Below are positions 23,362 to 35,057 of a stretch of 64,000 nucleotides of DNA, in pieces. Origin of the DNA: Hydractinia symbiolongicarpus (taxonomy: Eukaryota > Cnidaria > Hydrozoa > Anthoathecata > Hydractiniidae). Made by a program: the position numbers and the translations under genes. The notes beneath the pieces were generated by a model, which had not been told where the DNA came from, did not search any database, and saw only the letters and a program-made list of their open reading frames with translations. The stretch is from assembly GCF_029227915.1 (NCBI RefSeq), contig NC_079884.1:31979468-32043467 (forward strand). Reading direction: 5' to 3'. The number at the start of each line of letters is the position of its first letter. Positions within the stretch are counted from its first letter, which is position 1.

Positions 23362-24580
23362 CGGGCTTGGCCCGTATAGTCGAATGTATACAAAGAAAGT
23401 ACCCTGTGAGTAAACTTATTTCCAGAACGATTTTTTAAAATACTTTTTTCACCACTAAAACGCATAAGACTTGTAGTTTTCAAAAATGTTTTCATTTTTG
23501 ATGAGACGCTGAATAAAAGAAGTTTAATTGCCGGCAAACGAAAACCTGCGATTTCCCGTAAATCCCGGACTCGGCCCGTATAGTCAAAAGTATACAAAGA
23601 AAGTACCCAGGGAGTAAACTCATTTCCCAAACGATTTTTAAATTATTATTTCACCACTAAAGCCCATGAGACTTGTAGTTTTTAAAAATGTTTTCATTTT
23701 TGATGAGACGCTGAATAAAAGAAGTTTAATCGCCGGCAAACGAAAACCCGCGATTTCCCGTTAATCCCGGACTCGGCCCGTATAGTCAAAAGTATACAAA
23801 GAAAGTACCCAGGGAGTAAACTCATTTCCCGAACGATTTTTTAAATTATTATTTCACCACTAAAGCCCATGAGACTTGCAGTTTTTAAAAATATTTTCAT
23901 TTTTGATGAGACGCTTAATGAAAGAGGTTTAATCGCCGGCAAACGAAAACCCGCGATTTCCCGTAAATCCCGGGCTTGGCCCTTATAGTCAAAAGTATAC
24001 AAAGAAAGTACCCAGGGAGTAAACTCATTTCCCGAACGATTTTTTTAAATTATTTTTTCACCACTAAAACGCATGAGATTTGTAGTTTTCAAAAATGTTT
24101 TCATTTTTGATGAGACGCTGAATAAAAGAAGTTTAATCGCCGGCAAACGAAAACACGCGATTTCCCGTAAATCCCGGGCTTGGCCCTTATAGTCAAAAGT
24201 ATACAAAGAAAGTACCCAGGGAGTAAACTCATTTCCCGAACGATTTTTTAAATTATTTTTTCACCACTAAAACGCATGAGACTTGTAGTTTTCAAAAATG
24301 TTTTCATTTTTGATGAGACGCTGAATAAAAGAAGTTTAATCGCCGGCAAACGAAAACCTGCGATTTCCCGTAAATCCCGGGCTTGGCCCGTATAGTCGAA
24401 TGTATACAAAGAAAGTACCCAAGGAGTAAACTCATTTCCCGAACGATTTTTTAAAATTTTTTTTCACCACTAAAACGCATGAGACTTGTAGTTTTCAAAA
24501 ATATTTTTATTTTTGATGAGACGCTTAACAAAAGAGGTTTAATCGCCGACAAACGAAAACCCGCGATTTCCCGTAAATCC
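23362..24580 (+). repeat. 6-mer unit L-M-F-E-E'-K (1219 bp)
   Basis: L starts at 23362 and again at 24581, 1219 bp later. The monomers between are M (202 bp, one T lost in the T-run), an F-like unit, two E-like units with GGCCCTTATAG, and K (CCCAAGGAG with AAATTTTTTTTTCACC and CTTAACAAAAG). The preceding E, E' and K at about 22759-23361 show the same order, so this is a partial tandem duplication. Confidence 0.82.
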
Positions 24581-27424
24581 CGGGCTTGGCCCGTATAGTC
24601 GAATGTATACAAAGAAAGTACCCTGTGAGTAAACTTATTTCCAGAACGATTTTTTAAATTACTTTTTTCACCACTAAAACGCATAAGACTTGTAGTTTTC
24701 AAAAATGTTTTCATTTTTGATGAGACGCTGAATAAAAGAAGTTTAATTGCCGGCAAACAAAAACCTGCGATTTCCCGTAAATCCCGGACTCGGCCCGTAT
24801 AGTCAAAAGTATACAAAGAAAGTACCCAGGGAGTAAACTCATTTCCCAAACGATTTTTAAATTATTATTTCACCACTAAAGCCCATGAGACTTGTAGTTT
24901 TTAAAAATGTTTTCATTTTTGATGAGACGCTGAATAAAAGAAGTTTAATCGCCGGCAAACGAAAACTCGCGATTTCCCGTAAATCCCGGACTCGGCCCGT
25001 ATAGTCAAAAGTATACAAAGAAAGTACCCAGGGAGTAAACTCATTTCCCGAACGATTTTTTAAATTATTATTTCACCACTAAAACGCATGAGACCTGTAG
25101 TTTTTAAAAATATTTTCATTTTTGATGACATGCCTAATGAAAGAGTTTTAATCGCCGGCAAACGAAAACCCGCGATTTCCCGTAAATCCCGGGCTTGGCC
25201 CGTATAGTCGAATGTATACAAAGAAAGTACCCTGTGAGTAAACTCATTTCCAGAACGATTTTTTAAATTACTTTTTTCACCACTAAAACGCATAAGACTT
25301 GTAGTTTTCAAAAATGTTTTCATTTTTGATGAGACGCTGAATAAAAGAAGTTTAATTGCCGGCAAACGAAAACCTGCGATTTCCCGTAAATCCCGGACTC
25401 GGCCCGTATAGTCAAAAGTATACAAAGAAAGTACCCAGGGATTAAACTCATTTCGCAAACGATTTTTTAAATTATTATTTCACCACTAAAGCCCATGAGA
25501 CATGTAGTTTTTAAAAATCTTTTCATTTTTGATGAGATGCGGAATAAAAGAAGTTTAATCGCCGGCAAACGAAAACCCGCGATTTCCCGTAAATCACGGA
25601 CTCGGCCCGTATAGTCAAAAGTATACAAAGAAAGTACCCAGGGAGTAAACTCATTTCCCGAACGATTTTTTAAATTATTTTTTCACCACTAAAACGCATG
25701 AGACATGTAGTTTTCAGAAATGTTATTATTTTTGATGAGACGCTTAATGAAAGTGGTTTAATCGCCGGCAAACGAAAACCCGCGATTTCCCGTAAATCCC
25801 AAACTCGGCCCGTATAGTCAAAAGTATACAAAGAAAGTACACAGGGAGTAAACTCATTTCCCGAACGATTTTTTAAATTATTATTTCACCACTAAAGCCC
25901 ATGAGACTTGTAGTTTTCAAAAATTTTTTCATTTTTGATGAGACGCTTAACAAAAGAGGTTTAATCGCCGGCAAACGAAAACCCGCGATTTCCAGTAAAT
26001 CCCGGACTCGGCCCGTATAGTCAAAAGTATACAAAGAAAGTACCCAGGGAGTAAACTCATTTCCCGAACGATTTTTTAAATTATTATTTCACCACTAAAA
26101 CGCATGAGACCTGTAGTTTTTAAAATTATTTTCATTTTTGATGAGTAGCCTAATGAAAGAGTTTTAATCGCCGGCAAACGAAAACCCGCGATTTCCCGTA
26201 AATCCCGGGCTTGGCCCGTATAGTCGAATGTATACAAAGAAAGTACCCTGTGAGTAAACTCATTTCCAGAACGATTTTTTAAATTACTTTTTTCACCACT
26301 AAAACGCATAAGACTTGTAGTTTTCAAAAATGTTTTCATTTTTGATGAAACGCTGAATAAAAGAAGTTTAATTGCCGGCAAACGAAAACCTGCGATTTCC
26401 CGTAAATCCCGGACTCGGCCCGTATAGTCAAAAGTATACAAAGAAAGTACCCAGGGATTAAACTCATTTCGCAAACGATTTTTTAAATTATTATTTCACC
26501 ACTAAAGCCCATGAGCCATGTAGTTTTTAAAAATCTTTTCATTTTTGATGAGACGCGGAATAAAAGAAGTTTAATCGCCGGCAAACGAAAACCCGCGATT
26601 TCCCGTAAATCCCGGACTCGGCCCGTATAGTCAAAAGTATACAAAGAAAGTACCCAGGGAGTAAACTCATTTCCCGAACGATTTTTTAAATTATTTTTTC
26701 ACCACTAAAACGCATGAGACATGTAGTTTTCAGAAATGTTCTCATTTTTGATGAGACGCTTAATGAAAGTGGTTTAATCGCCGGCAAACGAAAACCCGCG
26801 ATTTCCCGTAAATCCCAAACTCGGCCCGTATAGTCAAAAGTATACAAAGAAAGTACACAGGGAGTAAACTCATTTCCCGAACGATTTTTTAAATTATTAT
26901 TTCACCACTAAAGCCCATGAGACTTGTAGTTTTTAAAAATATTTTCATTTTTGATGAGACGCTTAATGAAAGAGGTTTAATCGCCGGCAAATGAAAACCC
27001 GCGATTTCCCGTAAATCCCGGGCTTGGCCCGTATAGTCAAAAGTATACAAAGAAAGTACCCAGGGAGTAAACTCATTTCCCGAACGATTTTTTAAATTAT
27101 CTTTTCACCACTAAAACGCATGAGACTTGCAGTTTTCAAAAATGTTTTCATTTTTGATAAGCCGCTTAATGAAAGAGGTTTAATCGCCGGCAAACGAAAT
27201 CCCGCGATTTCCCGTAAATCCCGGGCTTGGCCCGTATAGTCGAATGTATACAAAGAAAGTACCCAAGGAGTAAACTCATTTCCCGAACGATTTTTTAAAT
27301 TTTTTTTTCACCACTAAAACGCATGAGACTTGTAGTTTTCAAAAATATTTTCATTTTTGATGAGACGCTTAACAAAAGAGGTTTAATCGCCGGCAAACGA
27401 AAACCCGCGATTTCCCGTAAATCC
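24581..27424 (+). repeat. 14-monomer block between L anchors (2844 bp)
   Basis: L anchors lie at 24581 and 27425. The block contains N, L2, O, P and Q types, each in more than one version. An internal 5-monomer (1016 bp) offset links 25060-25458 and 26076-26474. The part from about 25338 onwards is repeated 6298 bp downstream. No gene is present. Confidence 0.82.
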
Positions 27425-27628
27425 CGGGCTTGGCCCGTATAGTCGAATGTATACAAAGAAAGTACCCTGTGAGTAAACTTATTTCCAGAACGATTTTTTA
27501 AATTACTTTTTTCACCACTAAAACGCATAAGACTTGTAGTTTTCAAAAATGTTTTCATTTTTGATGAGACGCTGAATAAAAGAAGTTTAATTGCCGGCAA
27601 ACGAAAACCTGCGATTTCCCGTAAATCC
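27425..27628 (+). repeat. Reference monomer type L (204 bp, CENP-B-box-like)
   Basis: Starts CGGGCTTGGCCCGTATAG followed by TCGAATG. Diagnostics are CCCTGTGAG, AAACTTATTTCCAGAACG, TTACTTTTTTCACC (extra T), CGCATAAGAC and AATTGCCGGC with CCTGCG. L2 at 28034 differs by CTCATTTCC and, in some copies, CCCTATGAG. Because it is 204 bp, a reading frame continues through it into the next unit, which explains the 132-codon minus-strand frames. Confidence 0.85.
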
Positions 27629-27830
27629 CGGACTCGGCCCGTATAGTCAAAAGTATACAAAGAAAGTACCCAGGGAGTAAACTCATTTCCCAAACGATTT
27701 TTAAATTATTATTTCACCACTAAAGCCCATGAGACTTGTAGTTTTTAAAAATGTTTTCATTTTTGATGAGACGCTGAATAAAAGAACTTTAATCGCCGGC
27801 AAACGAAAACCCGCGATTTCCCGTAAATCC
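27629..27830 (+). repeat. Reference monomer type M (202 bp)
   Basis: Starts CGGACTCGGCCCG. Diagnostics are CATTTCCCAAACG followed by one T fewer than usual (GATTTTTAAATT), ATTATTTCACC, AAAGCCCATGAGACTTG, TTTTTAAAAATG, and GCTGAATAAAAGAAC or GAAG. It is similar to left-hand types H and C. Confidence 0.83.
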
Positions 27831-28033
27831 CGGACTCGGCCCGTATAGTCAAAAGTATACAAAGAAAGTACCCAGGGAGTAAACTCATTTCCCAAACGAT
27901 TTTTTAAATTATTATTTCACCATTAAAACGCATGAGACCTGTAGTTTTTAAAAATATTTTCATTTTTGATGAGATGCCTAATGAAAGAGTTTTAATCGCC
28001 GGCAAACGAAAACCCGCGATTTCCCGTAAATCC
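27831..28033 (+). repeat. Reference monomer type N
   Basis: Starts CGGACTCGGCCCG. Diagnostics are GAGACCTGTAG, TTTTTAAAAATATTTTC, GATGAGATGCCTAATG (ACGC changed to ATGC) and GAGTTTTAATCG. It is related to left-hand type D by the ACCTGTAG marker. Confidence 0.83.
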
Positions 28034-28237
28034 CGGGCTTGGCCCGTATAGTCGAATGTATACAAAGAAAGTACCCTATGAGTAAACTCATTTCCAGAAC
28101 GATTTTTTAAATTACTTTTTTCACCACTAAAACGCATAAGACTTGTAGTTTTCAAAAATGTTTTCATTTTTGATGAGACGCTGAATAAAAGAAGTTTAAT
28201 TGCCGGCAAACGAAAACCTGCGATTTCCCGTAAATCC

Positions 28238-28440
28238 CGGACTCGGCCCGTATAGTCAAAAGTATACAAAGAAAGTACCCAGGGATTAAACTCATTTCGC
28301 AAACGATTTTTTAAATTATTATTTCACCACTAAAGCCCATGAGACATGTAGTTTTTAAAAATCTTTTCATTTTTGATGAGACGCGGAATAAAAGAAGTTT
28401 AATCGCCGGCAAACGAAAACCCGCGATTTCCCGTAAATCC
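28238..28440 (+). repeat. Reference monomer type O
   Basis: Starts CGGACTCGGCCCG. Diagnostics are GGGATTAAACTCATTTCGC (a CpG in place of TTTCCC), CAAACG, AAAGCCCATGAGACATG, AAAAATCTTTTC and GACGCGGAATAAAAG. The TTCGC and GCGG markers trace its copies through 25-51 kb. Confidence 0.83.
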
Positions 28441-28643
28441 CGGACTCGGCCCGTATAGTCAAAAGTATACAAAGAAAGTACCCAGGGAGTAAACTCATTT
28501 CCCGAACGATTTTTTAAATTATTTTTTCACCACTAAAACGCATGAGACATGTAGTTTTCAGAAATGTTTTCATTTTTGATGAGACGCTTAATGAAAGTGG
28601 TTTAATCGCCGGCAAACGAAAACCCGCGATTTCCCGTAAATCC
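28441..28643 (+). repeat. Reference monomer type P
   Basis: Starts CGGACTCGGCCCG. Diagnostics are TTATTTTTTCACC with AAAACGCATGAGACATG, TTTTCAGAAATG and GAAAGTGGTTTAATCG. It almost always follows O. Confidence 0.83.
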
Positions 28644-28846
28644 CAAACTCGGCCCGTATAGTCAAAAGTATACAAAGAAAGTACACAGGGAGTAAACTCA
28701 TTTCCCGAACGATTTTTTAAATTATTATTTCACCACTAAAGCCCATGAGACTTGTAGTTTTCAAAAATGTTTTCATTTTTGATGAGACGCTTAACAAAAG
28801 AGGTTTAATCGCCGGCAAACGAAAACCCGCGATTTCCCGTAAATCC
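28644..28846 (+). repeat. Reference monomer type Q
   Basis: Starts CAAACTCGGCCCG, with GTACACAGGG, CCCGAACG, AAAGCCCATGAG and, here, a K-like end (CTTAACAAAAGAGG). In other positions Q has an F-like end (AAATATTTTC, CAAATGAAAACC), so at least two recombinant versions exist. Confidence 0.8.
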
Positions 28847-30675
28847 CGGGCTTGGCCCGTATAGTCGAATGTATACAAAGAAAGTACCCTGTGAGTAAAC
28901 TTATTTCCAGAACGATCTTTTAAATTACTTTTTTCACCACTAAAACGCATAAGACTTGTAGTTTTCAAAAATGTTTTCATTTTTGATGAGACGCTGAATA
29001 AAAGAAGTTTAATTGCCGGCAAACGAAAACCTGCGATTTCCCGTAAATCCCGGACTCGGCCCGTATAGTCAAAAGTATACAAAGAAAGTACCCAGGGAGT
29101 AAACTCATTTCCCAAACGATTTTTAAATTATTATTTCACCACTAAAGCCCATGAGACTTGTAGTTTTTAAAAATGTTTTCATTTTTGATGAGACGCTGAA
29201 TAAAAGAAGTTTAATCGCCGGCAAACGAAAACCCGCGATTTCCCGTAAATCCCGGACTCGGCCCGTATAGTCAAAAGTATACAAAGAAAGTACCCAGGGA
29301 GTAAACTCATTTCCCGAACGATTTTTTAAATTATTATTTCACCACTAAAACGCATGAGACCTGTAGTTTTTAAAAATATTTTCATTTTTGATGAGATGCC
29401 TAATGAAAGAGTTTTAATCGCCGGCAAACGAAAACCCGCGATTTCCCGTAAATCCCGGGCTTGGCCCGTATAGTCGAATGTATACAAAGAAAGTACCCTG
29501 TGAGTAAACTCATTTCCAGAACGATTTTTTAAATTACTTTTTTCACCACTAAAACGCATAAGACTTGTAGTTTTCAAAAATGTTTTCATTTTTGATGAGA
29601 CGCTGAATAAAAGAAGTTTAATTGCCGGCAAACGAAAACCTGCGATTTCCCGTAAATCCCGGACTCGGCCCGTATAGTCAAAAGTATACAAAGAAAGTAC
29701 CCAGGGATTAAACTCATTTCGCAAACGATTTTTTAAATTATTATTTCACCACTAAAGCCCATGAGACATGTAGTTTTTAAAAATCTTTTCATTTTTGATG
29801 AGACGCGGAATAAAAGAAGTTTAATCGCCGGCAAACGAAAACCCGCGATTTCCCGTAAATCCCGGGCTTGGCCCGTATAGTCGAATGTATACAAAGAAAG
29901 TACCCTATGAGTAAACTCATTTCCAGAACGATTTTTTAAATTACTTTTTTCACCACTAAAACGCATAAGACTTGTAGTTTTCAAAAATGTTTTCATTTTT
30001 GATGAGACGCTGAATAAAAGAAGTTTAATTGCCGGCAAACGAAAACCTGCGATTTCCCGTAAATCCCGGACTCGGCCCGTATAGTCAAAAGTATACAAAG
30101 AAAGTACCCAGGGATTAAACTCATTTCGCAAACGATTTTTTTAATTATTATTTCACCACTAAAGCCCATGAGACATGTAGTTTTTAAAAATCTTTTCATT
30201 TTTGATGAGACGCGGAATAAAAGAAGTTTAATCGCCGGCAAACGAAAACCCGCGATTTCCCGTAAATCCCGGACTCGGCCCGTATAGTCAAAAGTATACA
30301 AAGAAAGTACCCAGGGAGTAAACTCATTTCCCGAACGATTTTTTAAATTATTTTTTCACCACTAAAACGCATGAGACATGTAGTTTTCAGAAATGTTTTC
30401 ATTTTTGATGAGACGCTTAATGAAAGTGGTTTAATCGCCGGCAAACGAAAACCCGCGATTTCCCGTAAATCCCAAACTCGGCCCGTATAGTCAAAAGTAT
30501 ACAAAGAAAGTACACAGGGAGTAAACTCATTTCCCGAACGATTTTTTAAATTATTATTTCACCACTAAAGCCCATGAGACTTGTAGTTTTCAAAAATGTT
30601 TTCATTTTTGATGAGACGCTTAACAAAAGAGGTTTAATCGCCGGCAAACGAAAACCCGCGATTCCCCGTAAATCC
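28847..30675 (+). repeat. 9-mer HOR derivative L-M-N-L2-O-L2-O-P-Q (1829 bp)
   Basis: Starts are L 28847, M 29051, N 29253, L2 29456, O 29660, L2 29863, O 30067, P 30270 and Q 30473. Relative to the 7-mer it has an extra L2-O pair. The additional L2 carries CCCTATGAG, unlike the first L2 (CCCTGTGAG), so it was not copied from its immediate neighbour. Confidence 0.85.
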
Positions 30676-33600
30676 CGGGCTTGGCCCGTATAGTCGAATG
30701 TATACAAAGAAAGTACCCTGTGAGTAAACTTATTTCCAGAACGATCTTTTAAATTACTTTTTTCACCACTAAAACGCATAAGACTTGTAGTTTTCAAAAA
30801 TGTTTTCATTTTTGATGAGACGCTGAATAAAAGAAGTTTAATTGCCGGCAAACGAAAACCTGCGATTTCCCGTAAATCCCGGACTCGGCCCGTATAGTCA
30901 AAAGTATACAAAGAAAGTACCCAGGGAGTAAACTCATTTCCCAAACGATTTTTAAATTATTATTTCACCACTAAAGCCCATGAGACTTGTAGTTTTTAAA
31001 AATGTTTTCATTTTTGATGAGACGCTGAATAAAAGAAGTTTAATCGCCGGCAAACGAAAACCCGCGATTTCCCGTAAATCCCGGACTCGGCCCGTATAGT
31101 CAAAAGTATACAAAGAAAGTACCCAGGGAGTAAACTCATTTCCCGAACGATTTTTTAAATTATTATTTCACCACTAAAACGCATGAGACCTGTAGTGTTT
31201 AAAAATATTTTCATTTTTAATGAGATGCCTAATGAAAGAGTTTTAATCGCCGGCAAACGAAAACCCGCGATTTCCCGTAAATCCCGGGCTTGGCCCGTAT
31301 AGTCGAATGTATACAAAGAAAGTACCCTGTGAGTAAACTCATTTCCAGAACGATTTTTTAAATTACTTTTTTCACCACTAAAACGCATAAGACTTGTAGT
31401 TTTCAAAAATGTTTTCATTTTTGATGAGACGCTGAATAAAAGAAGTTTAATTGCCGGCAAACGAAAACCTGCGATTTCCCGTAAATCCCGGACTCGGCCC
31501 GTATAGTCAAAAGTATACAAAGAAAGTACCCAGGGATTAAACTCATTTCGCAAACGATTTTTTAAATTATTATTTCACCACTAAAGCCCATGAGACATGT
31601 AGTTTTCAAAAATGTTTTCATTTTTGATGAGACGCGGAATAAAAGAAGTTTAATTGCCGGCAAACGAAAACCTGCGATTTCCCGTAAATCCCGGACTCGG
31701 CCCGTATAGTCAAAAGTATACAAAGAAAGTACCCAGGGATTAAACTCATTTCGCAAACGATTTTTTAAATTATTATTTCACCACTAAAGCCCATGAGACA
31801 TGTAGTTTTTAAAAATCTTTTCATTTTTGATGAGATGCGGAATAAAAGAAGTTTAATCGCCGGCAAACGAAAACCCGCGATTTCCCGTAAATCCCGGACT
31901 CGGCCCGTATAGTCAAAAGTATACAAAGAAAGTACCCAGGGAGTAAACTCATTTCCCGAACGATTTTTTAAATTATTTTTTCACCACTAAAACGCATGAG
32001 ACATGTAGTTTTCAGAAATGTTATTATTTTTGATGAGACGCTTAATGAAAGTGGTTTAATCGCCGGCAAACGAAAACCCGCGATTTCCCGTAAATCCCAA
32101 ACTCGGCCCGTATAGTCAAAAGTATACAAAGAAAGTACACAGGGAGTAAACTCATTTCCCGAACGATTTTTTAAATTATTATTTCACCACTAAAGCCCAT
32201 GAGACTTGTAGTTTTCAAAAATTTTTTCATTTTTGATGAGACGCTTAACAAAAGAGGTTTAATCGCCGGCAAACGAAAACCCGCGATTTCCAGTAAATCC
32301 CGGACTCGGCCCGTATAGTCAAAAGTATACAAAGAAAGTACCCAGGGAGTAAACTCATTTCCCGAACGATTTTTTAAATTATTATTTCACCACTAAAACG
32401 CATGAGACCTGTAGTTTTTAAAATTATTTTCATTTTTGATGAGATGCCTAATGAAAGAGTTTTAATCGCCGGCAAACGAAAACCCGCGATTTCCCGTAAA
32501 TCCCGGGCTTGGCCCGTATAGTCGAATGTATACAAAGAAAGTACCCTGTGAGTAAACTCATTTCCAGAACGATTTTTTAAATTACTTTTTTCACCACTAA
32601 AACGCATAAGACTTGTAGTTTTCAAAAATGTTTTCATTTTTGATGAAACGCTGAATAAAAGAAGTTTAATTGCCGGCAAACGAAAACCTGCGATTTCCCG
32701 TAAATCCCGGACTCGGCCCGTATAGTCAAAAGTATACAAAGAAAGTACCCAGGGATTAAACTCATTTCGCAAACGATTTTTTAAATTATTATTTCACCAC
32801 TAAAGCCCATGAGCCATGTAGTTTTTAAAAATCTTTTCATTTTTGATGAGACGCGGAATAAAAGAAGTTTAATCGCCGGCAAACGAAAACCCGCGATTTC
32901 CCGTAAATCCCGGACTCGGCCCGTATAGTCAAAAGTATACAAAGAAAGTACCCAGGGAGTAAACTCATTTCCCGAACGATTTTTTAAATTATTTTTTCAC
33001 CACTAAAACGCATGAGACATGTAGTTTTCAGAAATGTTCTCATTTTTGATGAGACGCTTAATGAAAGTGGTTTAATCGCCGGCAAACGAAAACCCGCGAT
33101 TTCCCGTAAATCCCAAACTCGGCCCGTATAGTCAAAAGTATACAAAGAAAGTACACAGGGAGTAAACTCATTTCCCGAACGATTTTTTAAATTATTATTT
33201 CACCACTAAAGCCCATGAGACTTGTAGTTTTTAAAAATATTTTCATTTTTGATGAGACGCTTAATGAAAGAGGTTTAATCGCCGGCAAATGAAAACCCGC
33301 GATTTCCCGTAAATCCCGGGCTTGGCCCGTATAGTCAAAAGTATACAAAGAAAGTACCCAGGGAGTAAACTCATTTCCCGAACGATTTTTTAAATTATCT
33401 TTTCACCACTAAAACGCATGAGACTTGCAGTTTTCAAAAATGTTTTCATTTTTGATAAGCCGCTTAATGAAAGAGGTTTAATCGCCGGCAAACGAAATCC
33501 CGCGATTTCCCGTAAATCCCGGGCTTGGCCCGTATAGTCGAATGTATACAAAGAAAGTACCCAAGGAGTAAACTCATTTCCCGAACGATTTTTTAAATTT

Positions 33601-33722
33601 TTTTTTCACCACTAAAACGCATGAGACTTGTAGTTTTCAAAAATATTTTCATTTTTGATGAGACGCTTAACAAAAGAGGTTTAATCGCCGGCAAACGAAA
33701 ACCCGCGATTTCCCGTAAATCC
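30676..33722 (+). repeat. 15-monomer block between L anchors (3047 bp)
   Basis: Starts with L at 30676 and runs through M, N, L2 and O. It then passes into the second copy of the 3.4-kb duplicated segment (from about 31636), including A-like, F-like and K monomers before the next L at 33723. ATTCCCCG at the start of L links this unit to those at 36567, 38193 and 45.3 kb. Confidence 0.82.
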
Positions 33723-35057
33723 CGGGCTTGGCCCGTATAGTCGAATGTATACAAAGAAAGTACCCTGTGAGTAAACTTATTTCCAGAACGATTTTTTAAA
33801 TTACTTTTTTCACCACTAAAACGCATAAGACTTGTAGTTTTCAAAAATGTTTTCATTTTTGATGAGACGCTGAATAAAAGAAGTTTAATTGCCGGCAAAC
33901 GAAAACCTGCGATTTCCCGTAAATCCCGGACTCGGCCCGTATAGTCAAAAGTATACAAAGAAAGTACCCAGGGAGTAAACTCATTTCCCAAACGATTTTT
34001 AAATTATTATTTCACCACTAAAGCCCATGAGACTTGTAGTTTTTAAAAATGTTTTCATTTTTGATGAGACGCTGAATAAAAGAACTTTAATCGCCGGCAA
34101 ACGAAAACCCGCGATTTCCCGTAAATCCCGGACTCGGCCCGTATAGTCAAAAGTATACAAAGAAAGTACCCAGGGAGTAAACTCATTTCCCAAACGATTT
34201 TTTAAATTATTATTTCACCATTAAAACGCATGAGACCTCTAGTTTTTAAAAATATTTTCATTTTTGATGAGATGCCTAATGAAAGAGTTTTAATCGCCGG
34301 CAAACGAAAACCCGCGATTTCCCGTAAATCCCGGGCTTGGCCCGTATAGTCGAATGTATACAAAGAAAGTACCCTATGAGTAAACTCATTTCCAGAACGA
34401 TTTTTTAAATTACTTTTTTCACCACTAAAACGCATAAGACTTGTAGTTTTCAAAAATGTTTTCATTTTTGATGAGACGCTGAATAAAAGAAGTTTAATTG
34501 CCGGCAAACGAAAACCTGCGATTTCCCGTAAATCCCGGACTCGGCCCGTATAGTCAAAAGTATACAAAGAAAGTACCCAGGGATTAAACTCATTTCGCAA
34601 ACGATTTTTTAAATTATTATTTCACCACTAAAGCCCATGAGACATGTAGTTTTTAAAAATCTTTTCATTTTTGATGAGACGCGGAATAAAAGAAGTTTAA
34701 TCGCCGGCAAACGAAAACCCGCGATTTCCCGTAAATCCCGGACTCGGCCCGTATAGTCAAAAGTATACAAAGAAAGTACCCAGGGAGTAAACTCATTTCC
34801 CGAACGATTTTTTAAATTATTTTTTCACCACTAAAACGCATGAGACATGTAGTTTTCAGAAATGTTTTCATTTTTGATGAGACGCTTAATGAAAGTGGTT
34901 TAATCGCCGGCAAACGAAAACCCGCGATTTCCCGTAAATCCCAAACTCGGCCCGTATAGTCAAAAGTATACAAAGAAAGTACACAGGGAGTAAACTCATT
35001 TCCCGAACGATTTTTTAAATTATTATTTCACCACTAAAGCCCATGAGACTTGTAGTT
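31636..35057 (+). repeat. Large intra-array duplication, copy 2 (~3.4 kb)
   Basis: Second copy of 25338-28759 at an offset of 6298 bp. Noted differences are few, such as GAGATGCC near 32441 against GAGTAGCC near 26143, and ACCTCTAG near 34237 against ACCTGTAG near 27939. This makes it one of the more recent large duplications in the window. Confidence 0.83.

Larger units (their letters stand above)
25338..28759 (+). repeat. Large intra-array duplication, copy 1 (~3.4 kb)
   Basis: This stretch matches 31636-35057 at a constant offset of 6298 bp (31 monomers). Shared private markers include GATGAGATGCGG near 25533/31831, GTTATTATTTTTG near 25722/32020, AAATTATTTTC near 26124/32422, and GATAAGCCGC near 27157/33455. 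The breakpoints are seen where GCTGAATAAAAG gives way to GCGGAATAAAAG on the left and TTTTCAAAAATG to TTTTTAAAAATG on the right. Confidence 0.83.
27425..28846 (+). repeat. 7-mer HOR L-M-N-L2-O-P-Q, reference unit (1422 bp)
   Basis: A clean example of the right-hand HOR. Starts are L 27425, M 27629, N 27831, L2 28034, O 28238, P 28441 and Q 28644, with lengths of about 204, 202, 203, 204, 203, 203 and 203 bp. The same order and length recur at 38193-39614. Confidence 0.88.
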
